Source: Bordetella genomosp. 11
GTDB lineage: Bacteria; Pseudomonadota; Gammaproteobacteria; Burkholderiales; Burkholderiaceae_B
DNA length: 64,000 nt
Assembly: GCF_002261215.1 (NCBI RefSeq)
Contig: NZ_NEVS01000004.1
Span: 1,860,001 to 1,924,000, forward strand
Direction: 5' to 3'
The notes below the pieces were generated by a model. That model saw only the letters and a list, made by a program, of their open reading frames with translations, searched no databases and was not told the origin of the DNA. Shown one piece after another: positions 9,506-18,950 of the stretch; position 1 is the stretch's first letter; every line of letters starts with the position of its first letter. The translations under genes were made by a program, and so were the position numbers.

Positions 9506-10483
9506 GTGACGCCCACCGATCATCCCCACCGATTTGTCTCCGCGCGCGGCCTTTTCGGCATCGACACCCCGTTGATGGTGCCGGTATTCGACGAGCGCGA
9601 CGAGCACGTGCCGGAGATCGATACCGCCTATCGCTTCAACCGCGACGTCACGCTGGCCATCCTTGCCGGCTTCATGCACAACCGGCGCGTCCTGGTGCAC
9701 GGCCTGCACGGCACCGGCAAATCCACCCACATCGAACAGGTCGCCGCCCGGCTGAACTGGCCCTGCGTGCGCGTCAACCTGGACGGCCATATCGGCCGCC
9801 TGGATCTCATCGGCAAGGATGTGATCAAGGTGCGCGAAGGCCACAACGTCACGGAATTCGAGGAAGGCATCCTGCCCTGGGCGCTGCGGCGCCCCATGGC
9901 GCTGATCTTCGACGAATACGACGCGGGCCGCCCCGACGTGATGTTCGTCATCCAGCGCGTCCTCGAAAAGGACGGCAGGCTGACATTGCTGGAGCGCAAC
10001 CTGGTGATGACGCCCCACCCCGGCTTCCGCCTGTTCGCCACGGCCAACACCGTGGGCCTGGGCAATCTGAACGGCATGTACCACGGCACGCACGCGCTGA
10101 ACCACGGCCAGATAGACCGCTGGAACATCGTCGCCACCCTGGACTACCTGCCGCACGAGGAAGAAGCGGCCATCGTACTGGCGCGCGTTCCCGACATGGA
10201 CACCGGACAGGACCGCGCGCGGCTGGACGCCATGCTGCGCCTGGCGGCGCTGACCCGCCGCGGCTACGCGGCTGGCGACGTCTCTACCCTGATGTCCCCG
10301 CGCACCGTCATCGCATGGGCCGAGAACACGCGGATCTTCGGCGATATGGCCCTGGCCTTCCGCCTGAGCTTCCTGAACAAGTGCGACGAAGCCGAGCGGC
10401 CCATCGTGGGCGAATACTTCCAGCGCTGCTTCGACGTCGAGCTGGACGGCGGGCCGGCGGCGCCGGCATCGGGCCGCGGATGA
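9506..10483 (+). CDS. cobS: CobS-type AAA+ ATPase, cobaltochelatase subunit-like
   Basis: This 325-residue AAA+ protein is very close to aerobic cobaltochelatase subunit CobS. Motifs are FGID near residue 17, Walker A GLHGTGKST (66-74), Walker B IFDEYDAGRPDV (D136/E137), sensor FATANTVGLG and NQ-type GQIDRWNIV. CobS works with CobT as the ATP-driven motor for CobN. GTG 9506 is preferred because CCGGAG lies 9 bp upstream and family N-termini begin near here; ATG 9461 is a less likely alternative. The stop overlaps cobT as ATGA. No cobN or other cobalamin gene is in the window, so a different chelatase-like role is possible. Confidence 0.85.
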   Translation: MTPTDHPHRFVSARGLFGIDTPLMVPVFDERDEHVPEIDTAYRFNRDVTLAILAGFMHNRRVLVHGLHGTGKSTHIEQVAARLNWPCVRVNLDGHIGRLDLIGKDVIKVREGHNVTEFEEGILPWALRRPMALIFDEYDAGRPDVMFVIQRVLEKDGRLTLLERNLVMTPHPGFRLFATANTVGLGNLNGMYHGTHALNHGQIDRWNIVATLDYLPHEEEAAIVLARVPDMDTGQDRARLDAMLRLAALTRRGYAAGDVSTLMSPRTVIAWAENTRIFGDMALAFRLSFLNKCDEAERPIVGEYFQRCFDVELDGGPAAPASGRG

Positions 10484-12222
10484 CGGCCGATGCCGCCCGC
10501 CTGACGCGTCAGCGTCGGTTGCTGGCGCTGTGCTCGGCCACCTTGCGCGCCCTGACGGGCGACGGCACGCTGCATTACCGCGACGGCATGCTGTGGCGCG
10601 GCGACGCCGCCATGCCCTTCGCCGCGCCGCACCTGCGCCGCGATTCCGGGCAGGACGATATCGAAGCCCTGCGCGGCGTGGCCGATGCCGCCGCCATGCG
10701 CCTGATGCATTCGGACGCGCGGTTGCACCGGCGCATATTGCCGCCCGACGGCGCGCAGGCATTGGTCGTCGAGCTGCTGGAACAGCTGCGGGCGGAAAGC
10801 CTGGCGCCGGCGCATATGCCGGGGCTGCGCCGCAACCTGCGCCAGCTGTTCCAGGGCTGGTCGCTGGACTTCGCGCAGGCGCGGCTGGCCGATAGCGAAA
10901 GCGGCCTGCTGCTGTTCGCCGTCACGCAGCTGGCCTGGATGCGGCTGACGGGATGGCCGCTGCCAGAGCCGCTGGAAGGCCTTATGGAAATGCCGCGCGC
11001 CGTGCTCTCGCCCATTCTGGGCAAGGCCATGGCCGAACTGCCCGCGCGGCGCCATGACCAGGCGGCCTACGGCGAGACCGCGCGCGATATTGCCCGCCGG
11101 GTGGCGCACCTGCTGGCGTCGCAGCCGGCCGCGCCGGCGCGGGCGGTATCGCAGCCCCGCGATGCCCGCGCCGCGCGGCTGGACTTCGCGCCGCTACCGG
11201 CGCCGCCGGATGCGGATGGCGACCGCGCCGCCACGGCGGGGGATGGCGGCGACGTCCCCCCGGCCACGCCTTATCGGGACTATCGCGTCTACACGCGGCG
11301 GTACGACGCCGAAGCGGACGCCGGCCGCCTGGTCCGCCCGGCACAGCTGCGCGCGCTGCGCGAGACGCTGGACCGGCGCATCGCCACCGAAAGCCTGAAC
11401 CGGACGCGCCTGGCGCATCGCCTGGCCGCCGCGATGTGCGCGCCCACCGAGGACGGCTGGTCCTTCGGCCAGGAAACCGGCCGCCTGGACGGCCGGCGCC
11501 TGGCGCGGCTGGTCAGCTCGCCGGCGCAGCGCGATGTATTCCGGCAACCGCAATTGCGGCGCCGCGCCAATGCCGCCGTGAACTTCCTGATCGATTGCTC
11601 GGGCTCGATGAAGAATCGTATCGAAGCCGTGGCGGCCATTGTGGATACGCTGGCGCGGGTGCTGGACGAACTGGCGGTGCCGACCGAGGTGCTGGGCTTC
11701 ACGACGGGCGGCTGGCATGGCGGCCGGGCGCGCCTGGACTGGATGGCGCGGGGCCGTCCGCCGCATCCCGGCCGGCTGAACGAAGTCTGCCATCTGGTCT
11801 TCAAGCCCGCCGGCCGCTCCTGGCGCCGCGCCCGGGCCGATATCGCGGCCCTGCTCAAGCCCGATCTGTTTCGCGAAGGGGTCGACGGCGAAGCCGTGCA
11901 GTGGGCGGCCGCGCGCCTGGCGAAGCAGGGCGCGCCGCGCAGGCTGCTGGTGGTGTTCTCCGACGGCGGCCCCATGGATGCCGCGACGGTGCAGGCCAAC
12001 GGGGCCGATTACCTCGATAGCCACTTGCGGCACGTGGTCGCGCGCCTGCAGGCCGCGCGGCAGACCGCCGTGCTGGCGGTCGGCGTGGGCCAGGACCTGT
12101 CGCCCTACTACACCCGCGGCATCGCGCTGGACCTGTCGCGCCCGGTCGATACGCGGCTGATCATGGAAGTCGCCGACGCCATGGCCTGCGCCTGCGCCAC
12201 GGTAACGGCGATGACGCGGTAG
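10480..12222 (+). CDS. cobT: CobT-type vWA protein, cobaltochelatase subunit-like
   Basis: This 580-residue protein has a C-terminal von Willebrand A domain with the MIDAS motif DCSGS (372-376) and a second conserved FSDGGP segment. The middle linker (about residues 205-265) is Ala/Pro/Asp-rich, as in CobT. It pairs with the CobS AAA+ ring like the ChlD/ChlI chelatase subunits. Its ATG overlaps the cobS stop by four bases, so the two are translationally coupled. The 3' end overlaps the end of pta on the opposite strand by 115 bp. Cobalt insertion is the family function, but the absence of other cob genes here leaves the target open. Confidence 0.8.
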   Translation: MTADAARLTRQRRLLALCSATLRALTGDGTLHYRDGMLWRGDAAMPFAAPHLRRDSGQDDIEALRGVADAAAMRLMHSDARLHRRILPPDGAQALVVELLEQLRAESLAPAHMPGLRRNLRQLFQGWSLDFAQARLADSESGLLLFAVTQLAWMRLTGWPLPEPLEGLMEMPRAVLSPILGKAMAELPARRHDQAAYGETARDIARRVAHLLASQPAAPARAVSQPRDARAARLDFAPLPAPPDADGDRAATAGDGGDVPPATPYRDYRVYTRRYDAEADAGRLVRPAQLRALRETLDRRIATESLNRTRLAHRLAAAMCAPTEDGWSFGQETGRLDGRRLARLVSSPAQRDVFRQPQLRRRANAAVNFLIDCSGSMKNRIEAVAAIVDTLARVLDELAVPTEVLGFTTGGWHGGRARLDWMARGRPPHPGRLNEVCHLVFKPAGRSWRRARADIAALLKPDLFREGVDGEAVQWAAARLAKQGAPRRLLVVFSDGGPMDAATVQANGADYLDSHLRHVVARLQAARQTAVLAVGVGQDLSPYYTRGIALDLSRPVDTRLIMEVADAMACACATVTAMTR

Positions 12223-13175
12223 ATATCGTCCGCCTCGCAGCCGCGCGACAGATCGTTGGCCGGCTTGCGCAGGCCTTGCAGCAAAGGCCCGATGGCCTTC
12301 GCGCCCGCCAGCCGTTCGGCCAGCTTGTAGCCGATATTGCCGGCTTCCAGGCTGGGAAACACCAGCACGTTGGCGTGCCCATGCACACGCGAATCGGGGA
12401 TCTTGCGATGGGCGATTTCCTCCACCAGCGCGGCATCCAGCTGCACGTCGCCGTCGACCGCCAGCTCCGGGCGCCGCGCGCGCACCTGCCGCACGGCCTC
12501 GGCCACCTTGTCGACGGCCGGATGCCTGGCACTGCCGTTGGTCGAAAAGGACAACATCGCCACGCGCGGCTCTTCGTGCAGCAGCGTGCGCGCGCTGTCG
12601 GCCGCCGCCACGGCGATATCGGCGAGCTGGGCGGCATCCGGATCGACGACCAGGCCGCAATCGGAAAAGATCATTCCACCCTGGCAGCGATGATAGGGTT
12701 CGCAGAACATCATCATGAAAAAGCTGGAGACCAGCCGGAAGGCCGGGTCCACGCCGACGATCTGGATGGCGCTGCGCACGACGTCGGCGGTGGTATGCAC
12801 CGCGCCGGACACCGCGCCGTCCGCCTGGCCTTCCCGCACCATCAGGTTGGCGAAGCACAAGGGATCGCGCACGGCCAGCCGGGCGGCCTCGCGGCTCATC
12901 CCCTTGGCCTCGCGCAAGCGGAACAACGCGTCCTCGTAGGCCTCGCGCAAGGGGGACGCCGCGGGGTCGTGCACTTCGATGCCGTCGAGCACGACGTCCG
13001 CCCCGCGGGCGGCCCCGGCGATGCGAGCGGTGTCGCCTACCAGCGCGACGCGGGCAATGCCCTCGCGCTGGGCGCGCGACGCCGCGCGCAGCACGCGGGC
13101 GTCCTCGGCCTCGCACAGGACGATGCGGCGCGGATCGTCGCGCGCCGCTTCCAGGATGTGATCGAAGGCAAGCAT
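12108..13175 (-). CDS. pta: Phosphate acetyltransferase
   Basis: This 355-residue cytoplasmic enzyme of the phosphate acetyl/butyryltransferase family converts acetyl phosphate and CoA to acetyl-CoA and Pi. Family signatures include [31 protein letters not shown] and [14 protein letters not shown]. It is the short Pta form without N-terminal DRTGG/AAA domains, as is common next to xsc. ATG 13175 has GAGGT upstream. It lies 80 bp downstream of xsc on the same strand, so it would process the acetyl phosphate made by Xsc. The last 38 codons overlap cobT in antisense, and the C-terminus from about residue 335 looks non-conserved and may be a read-on extension. Confidence 0.88.
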   Translation of the reverse strand: MLAFDHILEAARDDPRRIVLCEAEDARVLRAASRAQREGIARVALVGDTARIAGAARGADVVLDGIEVHDPAASPLREAYEDALFRLREAKGMSREAARLAVRDPLCFANLMVREGQADGAVSGAVHTTADVVRSAIQIVGVDPAFRLVSSFFMMMFCEPYHRCQGGMIFSDCGLVVDPDAAQLADIAVAAADSARTLLHEEPRVAMLSFSTNGSARHPAVDKVAEAVRQVRARRPELAVDGDVQLDAALVEEIAHRKIPDSRVHGHANVLVFPSLEAGNIGYKLAERLAGAKAIGPLLQGLRKPANDLSRGCEADDIYRVIAVTVAQAQAMASATSMISRVSTGRDRSSAMPRV

Positions 13176-13254
13176 GGCGTACCTCGCGGGGAACCCAAGG
13201 CTGGAATGCGGCCGGCGCGATGGCGCCGGCCGTGGCGACAGCGATGGCCGCCGG

Positions 13255-15066
13255 TCAGGTGTAGTCCCTGTACTTTTCCAGATAGCGCACCGGCCGGGAC
13301 AAGGCATCGCGCCGGAACGGGTCGCCCAGCTCGCGCGTGCACATGATTTCCAGGATGGTCGTCTTGCCATGGTTCATCTGCAGGTCCACGGCCTTGCGCA
13401 GCGCCTCGCCCACCTGCTCGATGCGGTCGACCACGATGCCTTCGGCGCCCATCGCCTTGCCGATCGCGGCGAAGCTTTGATTGTCCAGTTCGCCCGCGAC
13501 GAAGCGGCGGTTGTAGAAATCGACCTGGTTCTTCTTTTCCGCGCCCCACTGCCGGTTGTGGAAGACCACCGCCGTGACCGGGATGTTGTGGCGCACGCAG
13601 GTCATGGTTTCCATCATGCTCATGCCCCAGGCGCCGTCGCCGGCATACGAAATGGCGGGCCGGTGCGGCGCCGCGACCTTGGCGCCGATGATGGTGGGAA
13701 AGGCATAGCCGCAGTTGCCCCAGCTCATGGCCGCGAACATGCTACGCGGCTTGTCGAAGCGCAGATAGCTATTGGCCACCGAGTTGATGTTGCCGATGTC
13801 GGTCGACACCATGACGTCCGGCGGCATGGCCTTTTCCAGTTCGCGCAGCACCTGGCGCGGATGCAGGTATTGGCCGCCGCTGAAGGTTTTCTCGCGCTTC
13901 TGCTCTTCGATCATGTCCAGGCTGTAGGGATCGCGCTCGTGCGTCCATTCGTCCAGCTCTTTCTCCCAGGCGGCCTTCTCGCCGGCGATCTCGTCGGCGC
14001 GCTGCGCCTTGGTGGCGTCGCAGGCCAGTGTCTTGCCCTGCAGCCGGCTCGTCAGGGCCTTGGCCGCGGCCTTGGCGTCGCCGCAGATACCGACGGTGAT
14101 CTTCTTCACCAGGCCCAGCATCTTGTGGTCGGCATCGATCTGGATGATCTTCGCGTCCTTGGGCCAGTAGTCCATGCCATGCTGGGGCAAGGTGCCGAAG
14201 GGCCCCAGGCGCGATCCCAGCGCGAGCACGACGTCGGCGCGCGAGATCAGCTTCATCGCCGCCTTCGAACCCTGGTAGCCGAGCGGCCCGCACCATAGGG
14301 GATGACGGGCCGGGAACGAATCGTTGTGCAGGTAGCTATTGACCACCGGCGCGCCCAGCCGTTCGGCCAGTACGCGGCATTCCTCCACCGCGTCTCCCAT
14401 CACCACGCCGCCGCCGGCGATGATGACCGGAAAGCGGGCCTGGGCCAGCAGCTGCGCCGCCTGCTCCAGGCTTTCGTCGCCGCCCGGGCCACGGTCCAGC
14501 CGGCGCGGCTGCGGGATTTCCGCCTTGATATCGCCGTAGAAGTAGTCGCGCGGGATGTTCAGCTGGGCCGGCCCCATCTCGGCCATGGCGCGATCGAAGC
14601 AGCGGGCGGTGAATTCGGCCATGCGCGCGGGATGGGTCACATGGCCCTGGTACTTCGTGAATTCCTGGAACATCGGCAACTGGTTGGTTTCCTGGAAACC
14701 GCCCAGCCCGATCCCCATCGTGCCTGCCTCCGGGGTGACGATCACCACGGGCGTGTGCGCCCAATAGGCGGCGGCGATGGCCGTCACGCAGTTGCTGATG
14801 CCGGGCCCGTTCTGGCCGATGACCACGCCATGGCGCCCGGATACGCGCGCATAGCCGTCGGCCATATGCGCGGCGCCCTGTTCGTGCACGACGGGAATCA
14901 GGCGGATGCCGGCGGGCGCGAAGATGTCCATCGCGTCCATGAAAGCCGAGCCCATGATGCCGAAGATGTCGGTCACGCCATTGGCCGCCAGCGTCTCCAC
15001 GAACGCTTCGGAAGGCGTCATGCGCTGCGGGCCGGAACTCGGGGGATTTGCGGTGCTGGATGTCAT
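13255..15066 (-). CDS. xsc: Sulfoacetaldehyde acetyltransferase
   Basis: This 603-residue ThDP enzyme cleaves sulfoacetaldehyde with phosphate to acetyl phosphate and sulfite (EC 2.3.3.15), the convergence point of taurine, isethionate and sulfoacetate breakdown. The N-terminal ThDP domain carries the catalytic Glu in [16 protein letters not shown]; the C-terminal ThDP motif starts [12 protein letters not shown] and ends [19 protein letters not shown] and the [10 protein letters not shown] stretch separate Xsc from acetolactate synthase. ATG 15066 is preferred over an in-frame ATG at 15117 because GAGGAG lies just upstream. pta follows. A consensus-like promoter and an inverted repeat precede it. 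Confidence 0.93.
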   Translation of the reverse strand: MTSSTANPPSSGPQRMTPSEAFVETLAANGVTDIFGIMGSAFMDAMDIFAPAGIRLIPVVHEQGAAHMADGYARVSGRHGVVIGQNGPGISNCVTAIAAAYWAHTPVVIVTPEAGTMGIGLGGFQETNQLPMFQEFTKYQGHVTHPARMAEFTARCFDRAMAEMGPAQLNIPRDYFYGDIKAEIPQPRRLDRGPGGDESLEQAAQLLAQARFPVIIAGGGVVMGDAVEECRVLAERLGAPVVNSYLHNDSFPARHPLWCGPLGYQGSKAAMKLISRADVVLALGSRLGPFGTLPQHGMDYWPKDAKIIQIDADHKMLGLVKKITVGICGDAKAAAKALTSRLQGKTLACDATKAQRADEIAGEKAAWEKELDEWTHERDPYSLDMIEEQKREKTFSGGQYLHPRQVLRELEKAMPPDVMVSTDIGNINSVANSYLRFDKPRSMFAAMSWGNCGYAFPTIIGAKVAAPHRPAISYAGDGAWGMSMMETMTCVRHNIPVTAVVFHNRQWGAEKKNQVDFYNRRFVAGELDNQSFAAIGKAMGAEGIVVDRIEQVGEALRKAVDLQMNHGKTTILEIMCTRELGDPFRRDALSRPVRYLEKYRDYT

Positions 15067-15116
15067 GGGAGGGTCTCCTCGCCGTTGTCTGGCGGAATCG
15101 TGGGGGTTGTCGTTCA

Positions 15117-15131
15117 TTCCGAAAAACGGAA
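15117..15131. promoter_or_regulatory. Inverted repeat downstream of the xsc promoter, candidate IclR/SauR operator
   Basis: TTCCG-AAAAA-CGGAA forms a 15-bp inverted repeat that contains CCGAAAAACG (15119-15128). The same 10-mer occurs in the perfect inverted repeat upstream of sauR/sauS (18871-18881 region). Its place about 20-35 bp after the predicted start site suits repression of xsc by the sulfoacetate regulator. Confidence 0.5.
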
Positions 15132-15156
15132 CGTTTCATACCACTTATTTTTGGCA

Positions 15157-15185
15157 ACTCTAGGCGCCGGACGGCCCGCTGTCAA
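15157..15185 (-). promoter_or_regulatory. Sigma-70-like promoter of xsc
   Basis: On the minus strand a perfect -35 TTGACA (15185-15180) is followed after exactly 17 bp by TAGAGT (15162-15157), which matches TATAAT at four of six positions. Transcription would start near 15150, about 85 bp before the xsc ATG. Confidence 0.55.
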
Positions 15186-15300
15186 CCGGAACCTGCATCC
15201 GCCTGGACCCATCGAACGCGGCGCTCTGGTACTTAGCCGCGCGCGCCGCGCTACGTACGCTGTGCCGCACGTTCACCATGAAACCGCGAGGAGACCGCCC

Positions 15301-15705
15301 ATGCCCGCCACCGTCAGCGCCGAGATGCTGGCCGCTTTCGCCGACGCCTGGAATCGCCACGACATCGATGGCCTGATGTCGTTCATGCACGAGGACTGCG
15401 TATTCGAAACCGTCGCCGGCCCGGAGTCCTACGGCAGCCGCCACGTCGGCCCGCAGGCCGTGCGCCGGGCCTTCGCGGCCGCTTGGGAGAACGTGCCCGA
15501 CGCGCAATGGCGCAACGGCACGCACTGGGTTGCGGGGGACCGGGGCGTATCCGAATCGACCTTCACCGGCACCCAGGCCGATGGCACGCGCATCGAAGCC
15601 AACATGGTCGACCTGTTCGTATTCCGCGACGGCAAGATCCTGGTGAAGAACGCCTTTCGCAAGAACCGGCCGCCGCTGCCCGCGCGCCAAGCTGCGTCCG
15701 CCTGA
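15301..15705 (+). CDS. tauX: SnoaL/NTF2-like protein, probable small subunit of taurine dehydrogenase (TauX)
   Basis: This 134-residue protein has the NTF2-like/SnoaL fold pattern: FADAWNRHDIDGLMSFMHEDCVFE at the N-terminus, YGSRHVGPQAVRRAF, and the closing strand DLFVFRDGKILVKNAFRK. GAGGAG sits just before the ATG. It diverges from xsc and is followed 42 bp later by a flavoprotein of the DAO family. Taurine dehydrogenase TauXY consists of a small subunit and a large FAD subunit encoded next to each other; from memory the small subunit has this fold. The fold is fairly clear, the TauX name is inferred from context. Confidence 0.65.
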   Translation: MPATVSAEMLAAFADAWNRHDIDGLMSFMHEDCVFETVAGPESYGSRHVGPQAVRRAFAAAWENVPDAQWRNGTHWVAGDRGVSESTFTGTQADGTRIEANMVDLFVFRDGKILVKNAFRKNRPPLPARQAASA

Positions 15706-15747
15706 CGCCGGTCATTTCCTTCCGCTTCCCTTACCTGGGGATTCATC

Positions 15748-17169
15748 GTGGCCGCATACGTTCCCACGCCCTCCCCGGCCGCTACCGCCGGCGTCCCGCC
15801 CGGCGCCGGCCCGGCCCCCTACGATCCCTTGTTCGACCCGCTCGTTTCGCCGACCGGCCTGGGACAGGACTACGCGCCCACGTACTGGGTCGCGTCCGCC
15901 GGTGCCCCGCCGCCGGACGACGGCCCCGTGCGGGCCGATATGGACGTCGACGTGGCGATCATCGGCTCGGGATTCACGGGCCTGGCCACGGCGCTCGCGC
16001 TGGCGCGCGACCACGGCGTGCAGGCCGTCGTGCTCGAAGCCAACCGCGCGGCATGGGGGTGCACCAGCCGCAACGGCGGCCAGGGCCAGAACGCCTCCGG
16101 CCGCCTGTATCGATCGCAATGGATCGCGCGCTGGGGCCTGGAAACCGCGCGCCGGCTCGATGCGGAGATACGTGAAGGCTTCGAGTACTGGAAGAGCCTC
16201 GTGGGCACCATCGAGTGCGACGCCCAGCCGGGCGGCCATCTCTACACCGCCCATCGCGCCAAGAAGATGGCTTTCCTGGAAAACGAGGCGCGCGTCATGC
16301 GCGAGCAATTCGGCTACGACACGCGCATGTTGAGCCGCGAGGAGCTGCATGCGCGTTATACGGCGGACCGCGAGGCGGCGGGCGCCCTGCTGGAACCGGA
16401 CGGCATCGGCGTGCATCCGCTGAAGCTCGCCTACGGCTATCTGCGGCAGGCGCGCGCGCTCGGCGTGCGCGTGCATACCGCCAGCCCGGTCCAGGGCTGG
16501 GATACCGTGGGCGGCGTGCACCGCCTGCGAACCCCCGGAGGCGAGGTGCGCGCCCGCCGGGTGGCGGTGGCCACCGGCGGCTATACGCCCCAGGGGCTGC
16601 ATCCGGCCCTGTCGGGCCGCATCATGCCCATCCTGTCCAACTCGATGGTCACGCGGGTGCTGACGCCCGCCGAACGCGAAGCCGCCGGCCTGCGCAGCAC
16701 GGTATTCATCACCGATACGCGCACGCTGCGCTTCTACTATCGCCTGCTGCCGGACGGCCGCATGCAGATCGGCAGCCGCAGCGCCGTGTCGGGCGCGGAC
16801 GCGCGGCATCCGCGCCATCTGAACCTGCTGCGGGAAGGCCTGGCGCGCAAGTTCCCGGCGCTGCGCGATGTGGACATCGATTATTCGTGGTGGGGCTGGG
16901 TCGACGTCAGCCACGACATGATGCCGCGCATCGCGCAGCCGGATCCGTCGCAGCACATCTACTACGCCTGCGGCTATGGCGGCAACGGCGTGTCGTTTTC
17001 CGCCGCCGCCGGCCGCCGCATGGCGCAACGCCTGATGGGCCAGGCGGGCGCGCACTGGGATCTGCCCATCTACAACTCGCCCTTGCCGGGACACGTCTTC
17101 GCGCCCTTCCGGCGCATCGGCCAGGCGCTGCTGTACAAGTGGTACTACCTGCGGGACGAGGTGATCTAG
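15748..17169 (+). CDS. tauY: DAO-family FAD oxidoreductase, probable taurine dehydrogenase large subunit (TauY)
   Basis: This 473-residue flavoprotein has the FAD-binding motif GSGFTGLATALALAR (about residues 72-86), then VVLEANRAAWGCTSRNGGQ and the C-terminal GYGGNGVSFS typical of glycine/D-amino acid oxidases (DadA/PuuB type). An N-terminal ~60-residue extension is Pro/Ala-rich. The start is GTG 15748, without a strong SD. TauY oxidatively deaminates taurine to sulfoacetaldehyde with electrons passed to cytochrome c. Position between xsc and sau genes with a small NTF2-like partner supports this. No taurine:pyruvate aminotransferase (tpa) was found in the window, so TauXY would fill that step. 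Putrescine-type oxidase is the alternative. Confidence 0.68.
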   Translation: MAAYVPTPSPAATAGVPPGAGPAPYDPLFDPLVSPTGLGQDYAPTYWVASAGAPPPDDGPVRADMDVDVAIIGSGFTGLATALALARDHGVQAVVLEANRAAWGCTSRNGGQGQNASGRLYRSQWIARWGLETARRLDAEIREGFEYWKSLVGTIECDAQPGGHLYTAHRAKKMAFLENEARVMREQFGYDTRMLSREELHARYTADREAAGALLEPDGIGVHPLKLAYGYLRQARALGVRVHTASPVQGWDTVGGVHRLRTPGGEVRARRVAVATGGYTPQGLHPALSGRIMPILSNSMVTRVLTPAEREAAGLRSTVFITDTRTLRFYYRLLPDGRMQIGSRSAVSGADARHPRHLNLLREGLARKFPALRDVDIDYSWWGWVDVSHDMMPRIAQPDPSQHIYYACGYGGNGVSFSAAAGRRMAQRLMGQAGAHWDLPIYNSPLPGHVFAPFRRIGQALLYKWYYLRDEVI

Positions 17170-17212
17170 CCGGTCGGCCCGGCCTGTCGCCCGCTGCCTG
17201 CTTGCGCGACGG

Positions 17213-17965
17213 CTAGAAGGTCTTGGCCAGCTCGCGCGCGGCCTGCTGCAATTGCGGCACGAACTCCAGCGCGCGCGACAGCGGCGTGCGCGGAACCGGC
17301 GCGTGCACCGCGATCGCTGCCAGGCAGACGTCGTTCTCGTCCATCACCGGCGCGGCCACGCAAACGATGCCGGTAAGGAACTCCTCGTTGTCGATGGCGA
17401 TGCGCTTGCGGCCGATGCGGTCCAGTTCGGCCTCCAGCAGCTCGACGTCGGTGATGGTATTGGGCGTGTGGCCCTGCAGTTTCAATGCGTGGACCAGCGC
17501 GGTCCGCCGCGGGCGCGGCAGCATGGCCAGAAGCAGCTTGCCGCTGGCGGTGCAATGCGCCGGCACATGCGAGCCGGGCTTCAGGTCCAGGCGCAGCGGC
17601 CAGGGCGCTTCCATGCGGTCCAGGTAGAGCACTTCGCTTTCGTGCAGCATGGTCAGGTTGCAGGTCTCGCCCAGTTCGGCCACCAGCCGCGACAGGATGG
17701 CATGCCGCTGGCGCCGCTCGCCGGCCAGCATCACGATGCCCAGCCCCAGTTGCGCCAGCCGCGGCCCGATGGCGTAGGCATTCTTTTGCCCTGGCTCGCG
17801 GATGACCAGGCCGCCCGCCTCCAGCGAGGCCAGCATGCGATGCAGCGAGGCCTTGGGCGCGGGGAACTCCTGCACGATTTCGGCCAGGGAAACGGGCCGC
17901 TCGGCCCGCACGAGGTGCTCCAGCAATGCGAACGAACGCAGCGTCGGGGTATCCGCCTTGGTCAT
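17213..17965 (-). CDS. IclR-family regulator
   Basis: This 250-residue IclR protein has a winged helix at residues 1-70 (AEIVQEFPAPKASLHRMLASLE) and an effector domain with GETCNLTMLHESEVLYLDRMEAPW and HCTASGKLLLAMLP. It lies 62 bp downstream of another IclR gene on the same strand and shares extended blocks with it, which suggests an old tandem duplication. tauXY ends convergently 43 bp away. It may regulate tauXY or xsc; the target cannot be told from the sequence. Confidence 0.85.
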   Translation of the reverse strand: MTKADTPTLRSFALLEHLVRAERPVSLAEIVQEFPAPKASLHRMLASLEAGGLVIREPGQKNAYAIGPRLAQLGLGIVMLAGERRQRHAILSRLVAELGETCNLTMLHESEVLYLDRMEAPWPLRLDLKPGSHVPAHCTASGKLLLAMLPRPRRTALVHALKLQGHTPNTITDVELLEAELDRIGRKRIAIDNEEFLTGIVCVAAPVMDENDVCLAAIAVHAPVPRTPLSRALEFVPQLQQAARELAKTF

Positions 17966-18027
17966 GCCAGCCGTTCCGGAAAATGAGACGAGCTATTGTA
18001 GCCCTGCCCAGGCGGCGGCTGCCCCTT

Positions 18028-18792
18028 CTACAGGCGAAAGGTTTCCGCGGTCTTGGCCGCGGCCGCGCGCAGGTCCGGCACGAAGGCCTCCAGGTCTTCC
18101 AGCGTGACCCGGCCTACCGGCGCCTGTACCGCGATGGCGGCGCAGGCGCGCGTGCGGTCCAGCATCACCGGCACCGCGATCGCGATCAGGCCCTGCAGGT
18201 GTTCCTGGTCGTTCACCGCCAGCCGCCGTTTGCGCGTCAGGGCAAGTTCTTCGCGCAGCCGGTCCCTGTCGACGATGGTGCGCTCGGAATAGGCTCTCAG
18301 GGGCAGCGTGGCCAGGACGCGCTCGCGCCGCTCGTGCGGCAGGAAGCTCAGCAGCAGTTTGCCGCTGGCCGAGCAGTGCAGCGGTACATGCGAGCCGGGC
18401 TGCAAATGCAGGCGCAGCGGCCAGCGTGTTTCCACGCGGTCGACGTAAACGACGTCGTTGCAGGACAGCATGGTCAGGTTGCAGGTTTCGCCGATGCGCT
18501 CGACGAGTTGTTCCAGCAAGGCGTGACGCGCCGCCGCCGGGCCGGCGTGCATCAACACGTTTACCGCCAGCTGGCGCACCCGCGACGAACATTCATAGAG
18601 CCGGTCGCCCGCGCCGCGCGTCACCAGCCATGCATCGGTGAGCTGGCCGAGAATCCGATGCACCGTCTGCTTGGGAAGGCCCAGCGTCTCCACCAGCTCG
18701 GTCATCGAAAGCGGACGGCCCGCGCTGGCCAGGGTTTCCAGCACCCGGAAAGCGCGCACGGCCGCCGCATTGGATTGATTCCAATTCGTCAT
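18028..18792 (-). CDS. sauR: IclR-family regulator of sulfoacetate genes (SauR)
   Basis: This 254-residue IclR regulator has an N-terminal winged helix (MTELVETLGLPKQTVHRILGQL) and an effector domain with GETCNLTMLSCNDVVYVDRVETRW. A strong GGAGGAGG precedes the ATG. It is divergent from sauSTU, as sauR is in Cupriavidus necator. The 202-bp intergenic region holds a perfect 12-bp inverted repeat, a likely SauR operator. An IclR paralogue follows it on the same strand. Confidence 0.82.
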   Translation of the reverse strand: MTNWNQSNAAAVRAFRVLETLASAGRPLSMTELVETLGLPKQTVHRILGQLTDAWLVTRGAGDRLYECSSRVRQLAVNVLMHAGPAAARHALLEQLVERIGETCNLTMLSCNDVVYVDRVETRWPLRLHLQPGSHVPLHCSASGKLLLSFLPHERRERVLATLPLRAYSERTIVDRDRLREELALTRKRRLAVNDQEHLQGLIAIAVPVMLDRTRACAAIAVQAPVGRVTLEDLEAFVPDLRAAAAKTAETFRL

Positions 18793-18849
18793 GCCTCCTC
18801 CAGCGGTCCCCTCTTCTTATGCTCTGTGTATTTTTGCGATGACTTTATT

Positions 18850-18880
18850 GTTTTTCGGGACAACATCGGTCCCGAAAAAC
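18850..18880. promoter_or_regulatory. Perfect 12-bp inverted repeat between sauR and sauS (operator candidate)
   Basis: GTTTTTCGGGAC (18850-18861) and GTCCCGAAAAAC (18869-18880) are exact reverse complements separated by 7 bp. The element lies about 60 bp upstream of sauR and 115 bp upstream of sauS. It shares CCGAAAAACG with the inverted repeat in front of xsc. This makes it the best candidate for a regulon-wide SauR site. Confidence 0.6.
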
Positions 18881-18950
18881 GTTTATTTCGATTCTAGCGA
18901 GGAAAGCAGGCGCGCGAGTTGAAAAAAACGGGACTTTGCTGCGGTGCGAG

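Noticed and set aside
13255..15066. Acetolactate synthase (ilvB)
   Set aside because: Same ThDP fold, but the Xsc-specific N-terminus and position with pta, tau and sau genes favour sulfoacetaldehyde acetyltransferase; no ilvN small subunit follows.
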